NCBI RefSeq assembly: GCF_900100705.1
Contig: NZ_FNCH01000016.1
Coordinates: 1 to 64,000 of the forward strand
Reading direction: 5' to 3'
Length of the DNA: 64,000 nucleotides
DNA from: Pedobacter terrae
Lineage (GTDB): Bacteria; Bacteroidota; Bacteroidia; Sphingobacteriales; Sphingobacteriaceae
Shown here: in pieces, positions 1-8,790 of the stretch
Position numbering within the stretch: the stretch's first letter is position 1
How the letters are laid out: each line of letters begins with the position of its first letter
The notes under the pieces: model-generated
Databases searched by the model: none
What the model saw: the letters and a program-made list of their open reading frames with translations, nothing else
Told to the model about the DNA's origin: nothing
Made by a program: the position numbers and the translations under genes

Positions 1-90
1 GACCTTGGAAATTGATTTTAAAACATAATCTAACCCAATTAGCCTAAAAACAAAGTATTTTCTTCCTTTGTAAATTTTAACCGGACAACA

Positions 91-163
91 GTGAATTTAT
101 TTCAGCATCTTTCTTGCAAATAGACCCTGAAATAAATCCGATAACTATCGGATCAGGGTGACG
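91..163. repeat. Right part of a CGTCA...TGACG dispersed hairpin repeat
   Basis: This stretch reads AGACCCTGAAATAAATCCG followed by a small palindrome (ATAACTATCGGAT) and CAGGGTGACG. Its last 45 bases are nearly identical to the right end of a second copy ending at 62438, and partial copies lie near 5025, 47841 and 47994. The remaining bases from 1 to 180 show no gene. Confidence 0.7.
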
Positions 164-180
164 AACGTGGGGCAAGATTT

Positions 181-999
181 CTAAATGCCAACTTCAAATT
201 CATACCCCAAAAATTCAGGCACATTTAAACTTTCTACAATTTTCCAGTTTTTCTTTTCTGCAATAAATTCGGGAATGGCTAAACCCGATGCTTTGGCCGC
301 GTCAACATAGAAATCCATTTTTGCAGGATGGTTTGGTGAGCAGGCATTGTATGTTTCACCGAATGCTTGGTTTTCCAGGAGCTTTACCGCAACGCCTACA
401 GCATCCTTTTGGTGAATCAGGTTTACCGGAGCCAAACCATTTGGAATATCGGTTTTTCCGGCAAAAAATCTGCCAGGGTTACGGTCAGGACCAATTAAGC
501 CTGCAAAGCGGATCACGGTGTAGTCTTTTGGAAATAGTTCCTTAAATAGTATTTCTGCAGCTAGAACGACCTTTCCCGAATCTGTATCTGGAATGGTTTC
601 GCTGTTTTCATTTACTATTTTGTTTCCATCGGCATAAACACTCGTCGAACTGATCAATACCACATGTTTGGATTTATCTTTCGCTGCGGTCAAGATTGAA
701 TTTATCTTATTTGGATAATCAAGTAGTTCAGTCGAATTGCGCTTTGGCGGGATACAGATAAACAGGGCATCAGCCTCAAAAAAAGTAGCATCTGCCACAA
801 TCGATTCCGCTGTAAAATTCACTAAAAACGGCTGGATGTTCTCAGCCTGTAGGATTTCTAATTTCTCCTTACTTGTGGTGGAACCTTTAACGATATAATT
901 TAATTCGATCAGTTTTTTGGCAAAAGCCAAGCCGAACCAACCGCAGCCTAAAATCGATACAGTTTGAACACTGCTATCCTTTTTAATATCTTCAATCAT
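181..999 (-). CDS. NAD(P)-binding Rossmann protein, YeeZ-like epimerase family
   Basis: This 272-residue protein has an N-terminal dinucleotide-binding motif (ILGCGWFGLAFAKKL, near residue 17) typical of the extended-SDR/YeeZ group. A later ISSTSVY segment contains the serine and tyrosine seen in SDR enzymes. The family resembles NAD-dependent epimerases, but the substrate cannot be read from sequence. It lies on the same strand as the following epimerase-like gene, 45 bases downstream of it, so the two may be co-transcribed. The ATG at 999 is the only sensible start because the glycine motif follows closely. The family assignment is fairly sure; the function is unknown. Confidence 0.75.
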   Translation of the reverse strand: MIEDIKKDSSVQTVSILGCGWFGLAFAKKLIELNYIVKGSTTSKEKLEILQAENIQPFLVNFTAESIVADATFFEADALFICIPPKRNSTELLDYPNKINSILTAAKDKSKHVVLISSTSVYADGNKIVNENSETIPDTDSGKVVLAAEILFKELFPKDYTVIRFAGLIGPDRNPGRFFAGKTDIPNGLAPVNLIHQKDAVGVAVKLLENQAFGETYNACSPNHPAKMDFYVDAAKASGLAIPEFIAEKKNWKIVESLNVPEFLGYEFEVGI

Positions 1000-1044
1000 T
1001 GCGCTAAAGATAGACAGTTAACTTTATAATTGCATCTACTCACG

Positions 1045-1977
1045 TTAATTCTGTTTTTTATACATCGTTTTCGAGAGTTTCAAAATCCCATCATCATAAG
1101 CGGTCGGTTTAAAGTTAAATGCCTTTTCAAATTTGGTAGAATCGAAATGATAATCGTGATCATACTGGTAGTACATTTCGACAGTGCCGGCAACTACTTT
1201 TTTGAATAAACCTACCAGACGTAACATCAGTTTGTTAATGGTTAGGTATTGAGCTTTGGTTTCATAAATCTTGGCGGCCATTTCAATAAAAGCTTTCCCT
1301 TTTAAAGGGGCTGCAGTTGGCAGGTGCCAGATCTGGTTGCCAGAGTCGGGTGTTTGTCCCAGGAGGAGTAAAGCTTTCGCTGCATCTTCAATATAGGTAA
1401 AACTGTGTAGGGTATTTGGGTTTCCGATCCATTGCGCTTTTCCTTTTTTGGCAAACTTATCAAGCACCATCATATCAAAAAAACTGTTCATCGAATCCGC
1501 ACCGTAAAAATCTGCAGCACGGGCAATGGTTACATTTATTTTACCTGCTTTGGCTTCATTCATTAATTGCTCCGCTACTTTTGCCCTTACTTTTCCTTTT
1601 AAACTACATGGATGGTAAGGCGTATCCTCTTTCATTGGGCCATTTACCAGGCCATACATATAAACATTATCGAAAAAGATTAACCTTGCCCCGGTACGTT
1701 TAGTTAAGTTAATTACATTTTGAATAATAACCGGCCACTGTTCCTGCCATATTTTGGCGTCATAAACCAAACCCGCGCACAGGTAGATCACTTTCGAACC
1801 TTCGGCTGCTGCAAAAAGTTCAGCTTCATTTAATAAATCGGCCTTAACCCAGCTTACATTAGGGTTACTTGTGGCTATTGGTTTTCGGCTAACCAACCTA
1901 ATGGTTTCATTAGCCTTAGTTAACTCTGTGGTTAGTGCGTTGGCTATTGGTCCGCCGGCGCCAAGTATAGTGTGCAT
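1045..1977 (-). CDS. NAD-dependent epimerase/dehydratase family protein
   Basis: An extended-SDR protein of about 310 residues. I place the start at 1977, which gives an N-terminus MHTILGAGGPIANAL that opens directly with the nucleotide-binding GxGGxxG-like motif. The open frame continues 31 codons upstream, but that extension has no family character and would overlap a TAACTTTG promoter box at 1999-2006. A FFDNVYMYG segment carries the tyrosine of the catalytic region, and the C-terminal half carries the substrate-binding fold. The substrate is unknown; it is most like sugar-nucleotide epimerase or flavonol-reductase relatives. It sits downstream of the Crp/Fnr gene on the same strand with a 130-base gap. 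Confidence 0.75.
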   Translation of the reverse strand: MHTILGAGGPIANALTTELTKANETIRLVSRKPIATSNPNVSWVKADLLNEAELFAAAEGSKVIYLCAGLVYDAKIWQEQWPVIIQNVINLTKRTGARLIFFDNVYMYGLVNGPMKEDTPYHPCSLKGKVRAKVAEQLMNEAKAGKINVTIARAADFYGADSMNSFFDMMVLDKFAKKGKAQWIGNPNTLHSFTYIEDAAKALLLLGQTPDSGNQIWHLPTAAPLKGKAFIEMAAKIYETKAQYLTINKLMLRLVGLFKKVVAGTVEMYYQYDHDYHFDSTKFEKAFNFKPTAYDDGILKLSKTMYKKQN

Positions 1978-1998
1978 ATCTTTGTTTTTTGATTGATT

Positions 1999-2006
1999 CA
2001 AAGTTA
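1999..2006 (-). promoter_or_regulatory. -7 promoter box TAACTTTG for the epimerase gene
   Basis: The minus strand reads TAACTTTG, matching the Bacteroidota -7 consensus TANNTTTG, 21 bases before the chosen ATG at 1977. No clear TTTG element lies 20 bases upstream, so this is tentative. It supports the shorter start of the gene. Confidence 0.4.
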
Positions 2007-2107
2007 TGCCGCATGCTACAGTGAAAACGTTAACAAAAGATAAGGATTTTAGATTATTCGGCGTTGACAAAATTGATTGTCTGTCTGCTATAAAGTTGTT
2101 GACTCTT

Positions 2108-2707
2108 TTATTGCAAAAGTGTTCGTTTACGGATCCGGGAGAGTGAAACAGGCGTAATGCCTAAAAAGTTGGCAATGAAGTGTTGCGGAATGCGCTGAAA
2201 AATATCTTTTGCCGTTTTTTCGAGCGCAGTATAACGCTCTTCGGGGCTTTGGGTAACAAAGGCAGTAACGCGGTCTTCGTAACAGCAGATGTAATATTCA
2301 GCAATTAAACGACCAAAACGCTCTATTTTTAAAGCCAGTAGCGGATGATTTAGCATTTGCTGAAGATTTTGATGAGAGATCATCACCAACTCTGTTTCTT
2401 CAAGTGCCTGAATGTAATTGGTGTTAGGCGTACGTTTCAGGAAACTTTTATAAGCGCTCATCAACTCATTCTCAAAGCTAAAGTATCCGGTTATTTCCTG
2501 GCCGTCTTTAATATGGTAGTAACGAACGGCGCCACGTGTAATAAAACACATGTAGTGGCACACTTTTCCTTCAACTGCAAAATGTTCTTTTTTGCTTAGG
2601 CTGGAAAAACTAAGGTATGGAGTAAAGATTTTCCATTCTGCATCGTTAAAGGTTACAAATTGGGCAATACCTTTCCTAAATGCTTCAAGTTGAGCTTGTT
2701 TATCCAT
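2108..2707 (-). CDS. Crp/Fnr family transcriptional regulator
   Basis: The 199-residue protein has an N-terminal cyclic-nucleotide-binding-type beta-barrel (about residues 25-120, with GKVCHYMCFITRGAVRYY) and a short C-terminal helix-turn-helix (FIANFLGITPVSLSRIRKR). This layout is the common Bacteroidota Crp/Fnr type. It lacks the four-cysteine iron-sulfur set of true Fnr, so it probably does not sense oxygen through a cluster, and its ligand is unknown. A 10-bp inverted repeat brackets its own -7 promoter box, which suggests autoregulation. The next gene on the same strand, the epimerase, may be a target. Confidence 0.88.
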   Translation of the reverse strand: MDKQAQLEAFRKGIAQFVTFNDAEWKIFTPYLSFSSLSKKEHFAVEGKVCHYMCFITRGAVRYYHIKDGQEITGYFSFENELMSAYKSFLKRTPNTNYIQALEETELVMISHQNLQQMLNHPLLALKIERFGRLIAEYYICCYEDRVTAFVTQSPEERYTALEKTAKDIFQRIPQHFIANFLGITPVSLSRIRKRTLLQ

Positions 2708-2714
2708 ATCGATA

Positions 2715-2743
2715 ATTAATCTGTTTCAAAGATACAGATTAAT
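2715..2743 (-). promoter_or_regulatory. Promoter box TATCTTTG flanked by a 10-bp inverted repeat, likely operator
   Basis: ATTAATCTGT (2715-2724) and ACAGATTAAT (2734-2743) are perfect reverse complements separated by 9 bases. On the minus strand the box TATCTTTG (2734-2727) lies in the spacer and shares one base with the right arm. It is 20 bases before the start codon of the Crp/Fnr gene. A dimeric regulator bound here would cover the polymerase -7 contact. Confidence 0.6.
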
Positions 2744-2752
2744 CAATAATGG

Positions 2753-3334
2753 TTATCCTTTGTCCAGATTATAACAGGCCCTGCAACGCGGCTCGTAACT
2801 TTCCTTTTCGCCTAATAAAACCGTAGCTTCATCGGCAACTGTACGATAACTGTACAAGGCAGGGTTACCACAACAAACACAAACAGCATTTACTTTGGTC
2901 ACATGTTCGGCAATGGCCATTAAAGCAGGCATTGGGCCGAAAGGTTTACCCGTAAAATCCATATCTAAGCCGGCAACAATAACGCGTATGCCTTTAAGGG
3001 CCAGTTTGTTACAGACGTCAGGTAATTCATTATCGAAAAACTGGGCTTCATCTATACCCACTACCTGGGTAGTGGTGCCTAATAATAAAATAGCCGAAGC
3101 GCTATCTACAGGGGTAGAATTTATAGAATTTAAATCGTGAGAAACCACAGCAGTTTCATGGTAGCGCGTATCTGTACGGGGTTTAAAAATTTCGACATTC
3201 AGTTTAGCAATCTGCGCTCTCTTTAGCCTTCTGATGAGTTCTTCCGTTTTACCAGAAAACATAGAGCCACATACTACTTCTATACTTCCTGAAAATTCGC
3301 CCCTTCTCCTAAAATTTTGTTCGCTAAATAACAT
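2753..3334 (-). CDS. tdk: Thymidine kinase (type II)
   Basis: Phosphorylates thymidine to dTMP with ATP in the pyrimidine salvage pathway. The 193-residue length is typical for type II enzymes. The P-loop GSMFSGKT is at residues 23-30, the DEAQFF motif follows near residue 92, and the zinc-binding cysteines appear as CVCCGNPA and CRACYNL in the C-terminal third. The start at 3334 leaves a slightly extended N-terminus before the beta-strand leading into the P-loop, as in other Bacteroidota homologues. It is divergent from the gene at 3457 and shares a 122-base intergenic region with it. Confidence 0.95.
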   Translation of the reverse strand: MLFSEQNFRRRGEFSGSIEVVCGSMFSGKTEELIRRLKRAQIAKLNVEIFKPRTDTRYHETAVVSHDLNSINSTPVDSASAILLLGTTTQVVGIDEAQFFDNELPDVCNKLALKGIRVIVAGLDMDFTGKPFGPMPALMAIAEHVTKVNAVCVCCGNPALYSYRTVADEATVLLGEKESYEPRCRACYNLDKG

Positions 3335-3394
3335 GCCTGCTTTTTTATTTCCCTTAGTCCGCTCTATAAATTTAAACCGAACAAATATGAGAAT

Positions 3395-3417
3395 TATGTG
3401 TTATTTTTGAACACATA
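3395..3417. promoter_or_regulatory. 8-bp inverted repeat overlapping a TATTTTTG box
   Basis: TATGTGTT (3395-3402) and AACACATA (3410-3417) are perfect reverse complements around a 7-base spacer. The plus-strand sequence TATTTTTG (3402-3409), a match to the TANNTTTG -7 box, fills the gap. It lies 40 bases before the gene at 3457 and between divergent genes, so it could be an operator or a hairpin at the transcript start. Confidence 0.4.
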
Positions 3418-3456
3418 GTTACCAACATAAATCGGCTAAAAATTCGTTTTAATTTT

Positions 3457-4686
3457 ATGATGAACCAACAAGATATTTTCAGAAAGATCGGCAGTATTTT
3501 AACAGAATTGAATGAGCAATACCAGTTTTTGGCTCAAAACCCTCAACAATTAAACGAATTGGAACTGGAACTTTTTCTGGCCAATGCCCATTTCCTTTCT
3601 GATCATGTCAACATAGTCAAAAAATTAAATGCCACAATAGAACATAAGCCGGCTGAACCCGCAAACCATACCTTATTGGCCGAACAGAATACCATTATAT
3701 TGCCAGAGGCTGAAAAAAGTTATGGAGAAGATGAGGAGTCTTTCGATCCGCAGGAACTGGAAGAGGTGGTAACGGCCCAGGAAGAGGAAGAACGAGTGGA
3801 TATAAAACCAGAACAAGAAGTGCTTGATGATGAAATGATCGAAGAAGAAAAAGCAGCTTCACTTCTAAATAAGGATTTCTTTAAGCCCGACCAGGATGAC
3901 CATACTTTCGAATTCGTACTGAATACGCATCATGAAAGCGATCAGTTTGATTATGAAGCGAATCCGATAGCCAACGGATCTGTTCAAGAAATTTTTGATC
4001 GCCCTTTAAGCAAAGAAGAGGCAGAAATTTTAGCACGTAAAAAGATCATTCACGAGAAGGAAGATGCTTTAGCTGTGCAGAAAGAACCTTTAGCTGTTGA
4101 AGAAGATGAAATTGGTCCGGAGCCTTTTTTAATTCCACACGAAGAAGAAACGCCCGAAGTAATTGCAAAAGAGGAGCCTGTTTTAGCTAAGGCAGAAGAG
4201 CCTGTTGTAGCCTTAGGGGTAGAGGAACCTAAACCTGCAGCTGCTACCCAACCAATTGAGGCACTGAAAGATGTTAAATTGGACGATCCGATTATTTCGC
4301 CACCTGTAGAAGAAGAGCGTCCCATATTCAGGCCTGAAGCTGTTCCTGTAAAACCTACTCCGCAACCTGAAGTGGTTAAGCCTGCACCAAGTTTAAACGA
4401 CTTATTAGCCAAAACAAACAGTCAAAATAATGAACCTGTTAAAGCACCAATTGCTGATTTAAAACAGGCCATTAATTTAAATGAGAAGTTGCTTTTCATT
4501 AAAGATCTTTTCAATGGCTATAATCTGGCCTATTCAGAAGTAATTGATATCATCAACAAAATGAGCAGTTTTGAAGCCGCAGATAGCTTCCTTCAAAATA
4601 ATTATGCAGCCAAAAATAACTGGGCCAATAAACAGGCTACTGTCGATCAGTTTTATGAGCTGTTAAACAGAAGGTTTAGTAAATAA
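3457..4686 (+). CDS. Acidic low-complexity hypothetical protein
   Basis: I do not recognise a named family. The 409-residue protein has three parts. A helical N-terminal segment (about 1-70) starts MMNQQDIFRKIGSIL. A long glutamate- and proline-rich middle (about 75-320) with repeated EEP and PVVA-like words is probably disordered. A compact C-terminal part (about 325-409) contains LNEKLLFIKDLFNGYNLAY and ends NRRFSK, and looks folded and conserved. It has no signal peptide or membrane segment. The layout suggests a cytoplasmic scaffold or adaptor with a folded tail, but this is inference. Confidence 0.75.
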   Translation: MMNQQDIFRKIGSILTELNEQYQFLAQNPQQLNELELELFLANAHFLSDHVNIVKKLNATIEHKPAEPANHTLLAEQNTIILPEAEKSYGEDEESFDPQELEEVVTAQEEEERVDIKPEQEVLDDEMIEEEKAASLLNKDFFKPDQDDHTFEFVLNTHHESDQFDYEANPIANGSVQEIFDRPLSKEEAEILARKKIIHEKEDALAVQKEPLAVEEDEIGPEPFLIPHEEETPEVIAKEEPVLAKAEEPVVALGVEEPKPAAATQPIEALKDVKLDDPIISPPVEEERPIFRPEAVPVKPTPQPEVVKPAPSLNDLLAKTNSQNNEPVKAPIADLKQAINLNEKLLFIKDLFNGYNLAYSEVIDIINKMSSFEAADSFLQNNYAAKNNWANKQATVDQFYELLNRRFSK

Positions 4687-4870
4687 GGGAAGAGCGGTTA
4701 GCGGCTGGCGTTAAGCGGTTTGGTTAATGATATAACCTCGCGCTGTCCTCAAACCAAAATACTTTTAGTTTTTTGATTAGGAAACGAACGTTCAGTGTTT
4801 CATGGGTGCTGTAGTCCCGCCATCATTTCAATCTTTTTGTGAAAGTTGTTGTATAATATGAATGTTACCG

Positions 4871-4986
4871 CTCCAAAAAGGATTTCCATTTTTGTCGGGT
4901 TTATTAACTGCGGATAGTAGCACAGTATTGCCCACCTAAACCCCTGTCCGTTGCATGCGGACAATAAAGCGAATACGAAGTTAAGC
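4871..4986. repeat. Degenerate direct repeat, copy 1
   Basis: It begins CTCCAAAAAGGATTTCCAT and includes TTGCCCACCTAAACCCCTG, then ends near AATACGAAGTTAAGCG. The second copy starts 396 bases further on. The shared core ATTGCCCACCTAAACCCCTG is identical in both. Confidence 0.6.
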
Positions 4987-5266
4987 GTTTAGCGGATTAG
5001 GTGAATGGTATTACCTGGAGCTATCGTCATACTGAACTTGTTTCAGTATCTGTCATGCTTCGTTTTTTTGTAACAGGATACATAAAGTTTGCATTTGTTT
5101 GCCTTATGAGCACCATTCTTTCAGTATAATCTACCGGAAGAAGATCGTCCTCGTTTTTAACGAGGATGTATAAAGTTGGCATTTGTAATGCCTTATAAGC
5201 TTTCATTATGGATCTTTTTTTAGATTCCGATTAAATTTGGATGAGGTATTCAAGCATGTACTATTA

Positions 5267-5384
5267 CTCCAAAAACGATTTTCATTTCGTCGGGCTCATT
5301 TAATGCGGATATTAGCACTATATTGCCCACCTAAACCCCTGCACGTTGCAGGCTGGAGATAAAACTGAACACGAAGTAAAGCTC
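5267..5384. repeat. Degenerate direct repeat, copy 2
   Basis: Partner of the repeat at 4871-4986. It carries the same ATTGCCCACCTAAACCCCTG core, followed by a GCACGTTGCAGGC stretch and AACACGAAGTAAAGC. The motif GCC(C)ACCTAAACC...AGTAAAGC also occurs in the tandem repeats at 42.8-43.7 kb, so the two may be distant relatives. Confidence 0.55.
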
Positions 5385-5515
5385 TTTAAGCGGGAGCATA
5401 CCATAATTTGATTGTAGGTTTTGCTTTCCAAAAAAATTAATCGATATCTCCTAATTTACAATGTTTAAACTTCGAAATATCTACTTCAGACTAAAGACTG
5501 AGGACTCCAGACTCT

Positions 5516-6781
5516 TTAAATAAATCCCATCCGGTTAGAATCCAGTTTTAAAAATATAAACAACAGGATGGTAAAACTCCATAACGAGGAACCCCCATAG
5601 CTGATAAAGGGTAAGGGAATTCCGATTACGGGAATGATCCCAATGGTCATTCCGATATTAATGAATACGTGAAAAAAGAGGATGCACGCCACACTGTAGC
5701 CGTATACCCTTGAGAAAGTAGATCGCTGCCTTTCTGCCAGATTGATCAACCTGAGCAATAGAAACATATATAAGCCAATTACGATTGAACAGCCCATAAA
5801 ACCCCATTCCTCGCCAATGGTAGAGAAGATAAAGTCAGTACTTTGCGCAGGTACATATCCGTATTTAGTTTGCGTACCCTGTAAAAAACCACGCCCTGTT
5901 GCCTGTCCTGAACCAATGGCAATCTGCGATTGGATGACATTATAACCAGCACCTTTATTATCAGCTTTAAGGCCTAACATCAGCTCGATGCGACTGCGCT
6001 GGTGTGGTGCCAAAACCTTTTCATAAGCGATCTTAACCACAAATAAATAAGCAATAGCAATAATGGTGACCAGGACGGTAGAAATAATGATCTTCTGTTT
6101 CCGTCTATTGTTGTAGATGAAGAGTCCGCCAATAGTGGTTAGGATGAGAACCAGGATGTAAGTTGGTACCAGGAAATCGGCAACAAACAATACAATCATT
6201 CCAAGAAAAATTAACAGAAAATAACCAGATAGGCCCTCCCGGTATAAAGGGAACATAAATGCGAGGAAAACCAATGCAGAACCTGTATCCGGTTGCAGCA
6301 TAATCAATAAAAGCGGTGCCAATACAATTAAACCTGCAATGGCGATGGATTTAAAATCCCTGAATTTGGGGTTAAATGTGCTTACATATCTCGCGAGCAG
6401 CAAAGCAGTACCGAATTTGGCAAACTCTGAAGGCTGTAGCCTAAAGGAACCTATAGGGATCCAAGCCTGGTTTCCACCAACATTTCGCCCCACAAAGAGT
6501 ACTACAACGAGCAAAAATAGAGTAGCACCATAAATAAATGGTGCAAATACGTTAAACAACCTACCATCGAATAATAAAATCGATAGACCCAATATTAAAC
6601 CGGTAATTACATAAATTAACTGTTTGCCATAACTGCTTGCAAAATCGAAACCTGTTGCTTTATCCGGATTGTAGATAGAAGCATAAACATTGATAAAACC
6701 AACAGCGCATAAAGCAATGTAGATTAAAACAGTAATCCAATCTACATTAAAAAAGAAACGGTTTCCCTGTTGTTGAATCAT
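5516..6781 (-). CDS. rodA: Rod shape-determining peptidoglycan glycosyltransferase RodA
   Basis: RodA is the SEDS-family glycan polymerase of the elongasome and pairs with PBP2 in the inner membrane. The 421-residue protein is hydrophobic throughout, with about ten membrane segments. SEDS signatures are visible: LQPSEFAKF, QPDTGSALVF, the essential acidic motif FSTIGEEWGFMG near the large periplasmic loop, and PFISYGGSS near the C-terminus. Its ATG shares one base with the stop codon of mrdA (TAATG), which indicates translational coupling. It is the last gene of the mreB-mreC-mreD-mrdA-rodA operon. Confidence 0.96.
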   Translation of the reverse strand: MIQQQGNRFFFNVDWITVLIYIALCAVGFINVYASIYNPDKATGFDFASSYGKQLIYVITGLILGLSILLFDGRLFNVFAPFIYGATLFLLVVVLFVGRNVGGNQAWIPIGSFRLQPSEFAKFGTALLLARYVSTFNPKFRDFKSIAIAGLIVLAPLLLIMLQPDTGSALVFLAFMFPLYREGLSGYFLLIFLGMIVLFVADFLVPTYILVLILTTIGGLFIYNNRRKQKIIISTVLVTIIAIAYLFVVKIAYEKVLAPHQRSRIELMLGLKADNKGAGYNVIQSQIAIGSGQATGRGFLQGTQTKYGYVPAQSTDFIFSTIGEEWGFMGCSIVIGLYMFLLLRLINLAERQRSTFSRVYGYSVACILFFHVFINIGMTIGIIPVIGIPLPFISYGGSSLWSFTILLFIFLKLDSNRMGFI

Positions 6782-8790
6782 TACTTATTGGTTACAGGTT
6801 TATGGTTTGTACCGGGTTGATTTACTTTTAGCTTGGTAGCAACTGTTTGTTTTAGTACAGCGGATTTTATCTTTAAGCTATCTTTTACTTTTTTAAGCGA
6901 ATCGGCTTTTTTTATTTTTAAGCTGTCTAATTTGGTTGGTTTAATCTTTTTGGTTTTATCAATTAAAGCAGGTAAAAGATTGGTTTCGGCGAATGCTTTT
7001 ACTGTATAGCCATTCGAACGTGGTTTGATGCTATCAGTTAAATATTTTTCGACAATAAAACTTGATATCGGTGCAGCATATGATCCTCCAAAGCCACCAT
7101 TTTCTACAATCACGGCAATAGCAATTTTAGGATTATCCATGGGTGCAAAACCGATAAAAACCGAGTGGTTTTTGCCATGTGGATTTTGTACGGTTCCGGT
7201 TTTTCCACACATTACGATATCGCGTATCTGCGATTCTTTTGCCGTTCCCCAAGGGCTGTTCACCGCATCCCGCATTCCATCAATCACAATAGGGAAATAT
7301 TTTTCGTCTACACCTACATAGTTTTTAACCACATATTCCTTTTTCACTACATTTTTATCACCAATACCTTTAATTAAGTGGGGCTTTAAATAATAACCGC
7401 GGTTGGCAATTGCCGCCATCACATTGGCCATTTGTAATGGGGTAGAGGTAATCTCACCCTGGCCAATGGCCTGCGAAATTACAGTCGTATATCCCCAGCG
7501 TTTGCCATAAATTTTATCGTAATGATCAGCCTGATAAAATATACCCTTTTTTTCGAAAGGCATATCAATACCTAATTTTTGTCCAAAACCCCATTTTGAA
7601 ATCTGCTCATGCCATTTAGTGTAGGTTTGACGCTGGTTTTTCATGCCGTTTTTAGTGATGATGTTCTGAAAAACATGGCAGAAATAGGTGTTGCAGGAAC
7701 GGGCAATGCCGCGTTGCATGTTAATGGTACCATCAACGTGTTCGCATTTTACCTTATGATTTCCAGCCATGTAATAACCCGGACAGAAAAATGTAGTATT
7801 CGGATCAATGGCACCATCTTGCAGGGCAACAAGCGCATCAACAGGTTTAAATGATGAGCCTGGCGAATACTGACCAGCAATTGGTCTTACAATCTGTGGA
7901 CGGTAGGGGTTGGCAATTAAACTCATGTAGTTTTTTCCCCAATCTTTACCCACCAATTGGTTAGGATCGTAACCCGGGCTACTTACAAATGCAAGAATTT
8001 CTCCCGTAGAAGGCTCAATGGCCACAATTGCACCTACTTTATTTTTCATTAATTCTTCGCCCAGGCGTTGAATCCTGATGTCTAAAGAAGAAATTAAACG
8101 GTCTCCCGATACGGCATTGATATCATATTTTCCATTGGCATAACTACCCTGGGCAATGTTTCTGGCATCGTACAACGTATTGATTACGCCTTTTTCTCCT
8201 CTTAAAAAGTCTTCATAAGAACGCTCCAGACCACTTTTTCCAATAAAGTCGCCTGGTTTATAATAACCTTCCGATTTTTCAATATCATCAGGACTTACTT
8301 CCTTAACATAACCAAAAAGCTGACCTGCAATACTATCCGGATAATGCCTGATCGTCCTGTCCTGCGTTCTGAAACCCGGAAAGCGGTACATGATTTCCTG
8401 TAAACGTGCATAACTCTGTACCGAAATCTGCCTTTCAAAAAAAGTAGACTGGTAAGACGATTGTGCCCTTGCTTTTTTTAGTTTTTTACGTACATCTTCA
8501 ACGGTAATTTCTAAAGCATTCGCTAATCCAATGGTATCGAATGGTTTAACTTCATTTGGGGTAACCATTAAATCGTAAACCGGTTCGTTCTGCACAATTA
8601 CCTTCATATTCCGATCCAGGATGGCACCGCGGGCAGGGTATTTATAAATTTTACGGAGTACATTACTTTCCGCAGAGCTAAAGGCTTTATCGCTAATAAT
8701 CTGGATATAGAATAACTTTCCCAATAAAATCAGGGCGACTACTATAAATAATCCTTGAACGATATATTTTCGGTTAAATAACTGGTCCAT
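6781..8790 (-). CDS. mrdA: Penicillin-binding protein 2, elongasome transpeptidase
   Basis: A class B penicillin-binding protein that cross-links new peptidoglycan along the cell side wall together with RodA. The 669 residues contain one N-terminal membrane anchor (about 12-30), a pedestal domain, and a transpeptidase domain. The catalytic motifs are SSFK (in SPGSSFKPVDAL), SCN (in IARSCNTYF) and KTGT (in CGKTGTVQN). The C-terminal tail after about residue 600 is lysine-rich and low in complexity (TKKIKPTKLDSLKIKKADSL). It begins directly after mreD with no gap and overlaps rodA by one base. Confidence 0.96.
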   Translation of the reverse strand: MDQLFNRKYIVQGLFIVVALILLGKLFYIQIISDKAFSSAESNVLRKIYKYPARGAILDRNMKVIVQNEPVYDLMVTPNEVKPFDTIGLANALEITVEDVRKKLKKARAQSSYQSTFFERQISVQSYARLQEIMYRFPGFRTQDRTIRHYPDSIAGQLFGYVKEVSPDDIEKSEGYYKPGDFIGKSGLERSYEDFLRGEKGVINTLYDARNIAQGSYANGKYDINAVSGDRLISSLDIRIQRLGEELMKNKVGAIVAIEPSTGEILAFVSSPGYDPNQLVGKDWGKNYMSLIANPYRPQIVRPIAGQYSPGSSFKPVDALVALQDGAIDPNTTFFCPGYYMAGNHKVKCEHVDGTINMQRGIARSCNTYFCHVFQNIITKNGMKNQRQTYTKWHEQISKWGFGQKLGIDMPFEKKGIFYQADHYDKIYGKRWGYTTVISQAIGQGEITSTPLQMANVMAAIANRGYYLKPHLIKGIGDKNVVKKEYVVKNYVGVDEKYFPIVIDGMRDAVNSPWGTAKESQIRDIVMCGKTGTVQNPHGKNHSVFIGFAPMDNPKIAIAVIVENGGFGGSYAAPISSFIVEKYLTDSIKPRSNGYTVKAFAETNLLPALIDKTKKIKPTKLDSLKIKKADSLKKVKDSLKIKSAVLKQTVATKLKVNQPGTNHKPVTNK

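Larger units (their letters stand above)
4687..5515. other. Intergenic region with degenerate direct repeats, no gene seen
   Basis: No convincing coding sequence is visible in these 830 bases. They contain two copies of a ~117-bp repeat (4871-4986 and 5267-5384), a smaller direct repeat based on ATAAAGTTTGCATTTG (about 5081 and 5170), and a partial CGTCA-type hairpin element near 5025-5060. The end (5480-5512) is a low-complexity stretch of AGACT/GACTC words. Such regions look like accumulated repeat debris between two operons. Confidence 0.6.
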
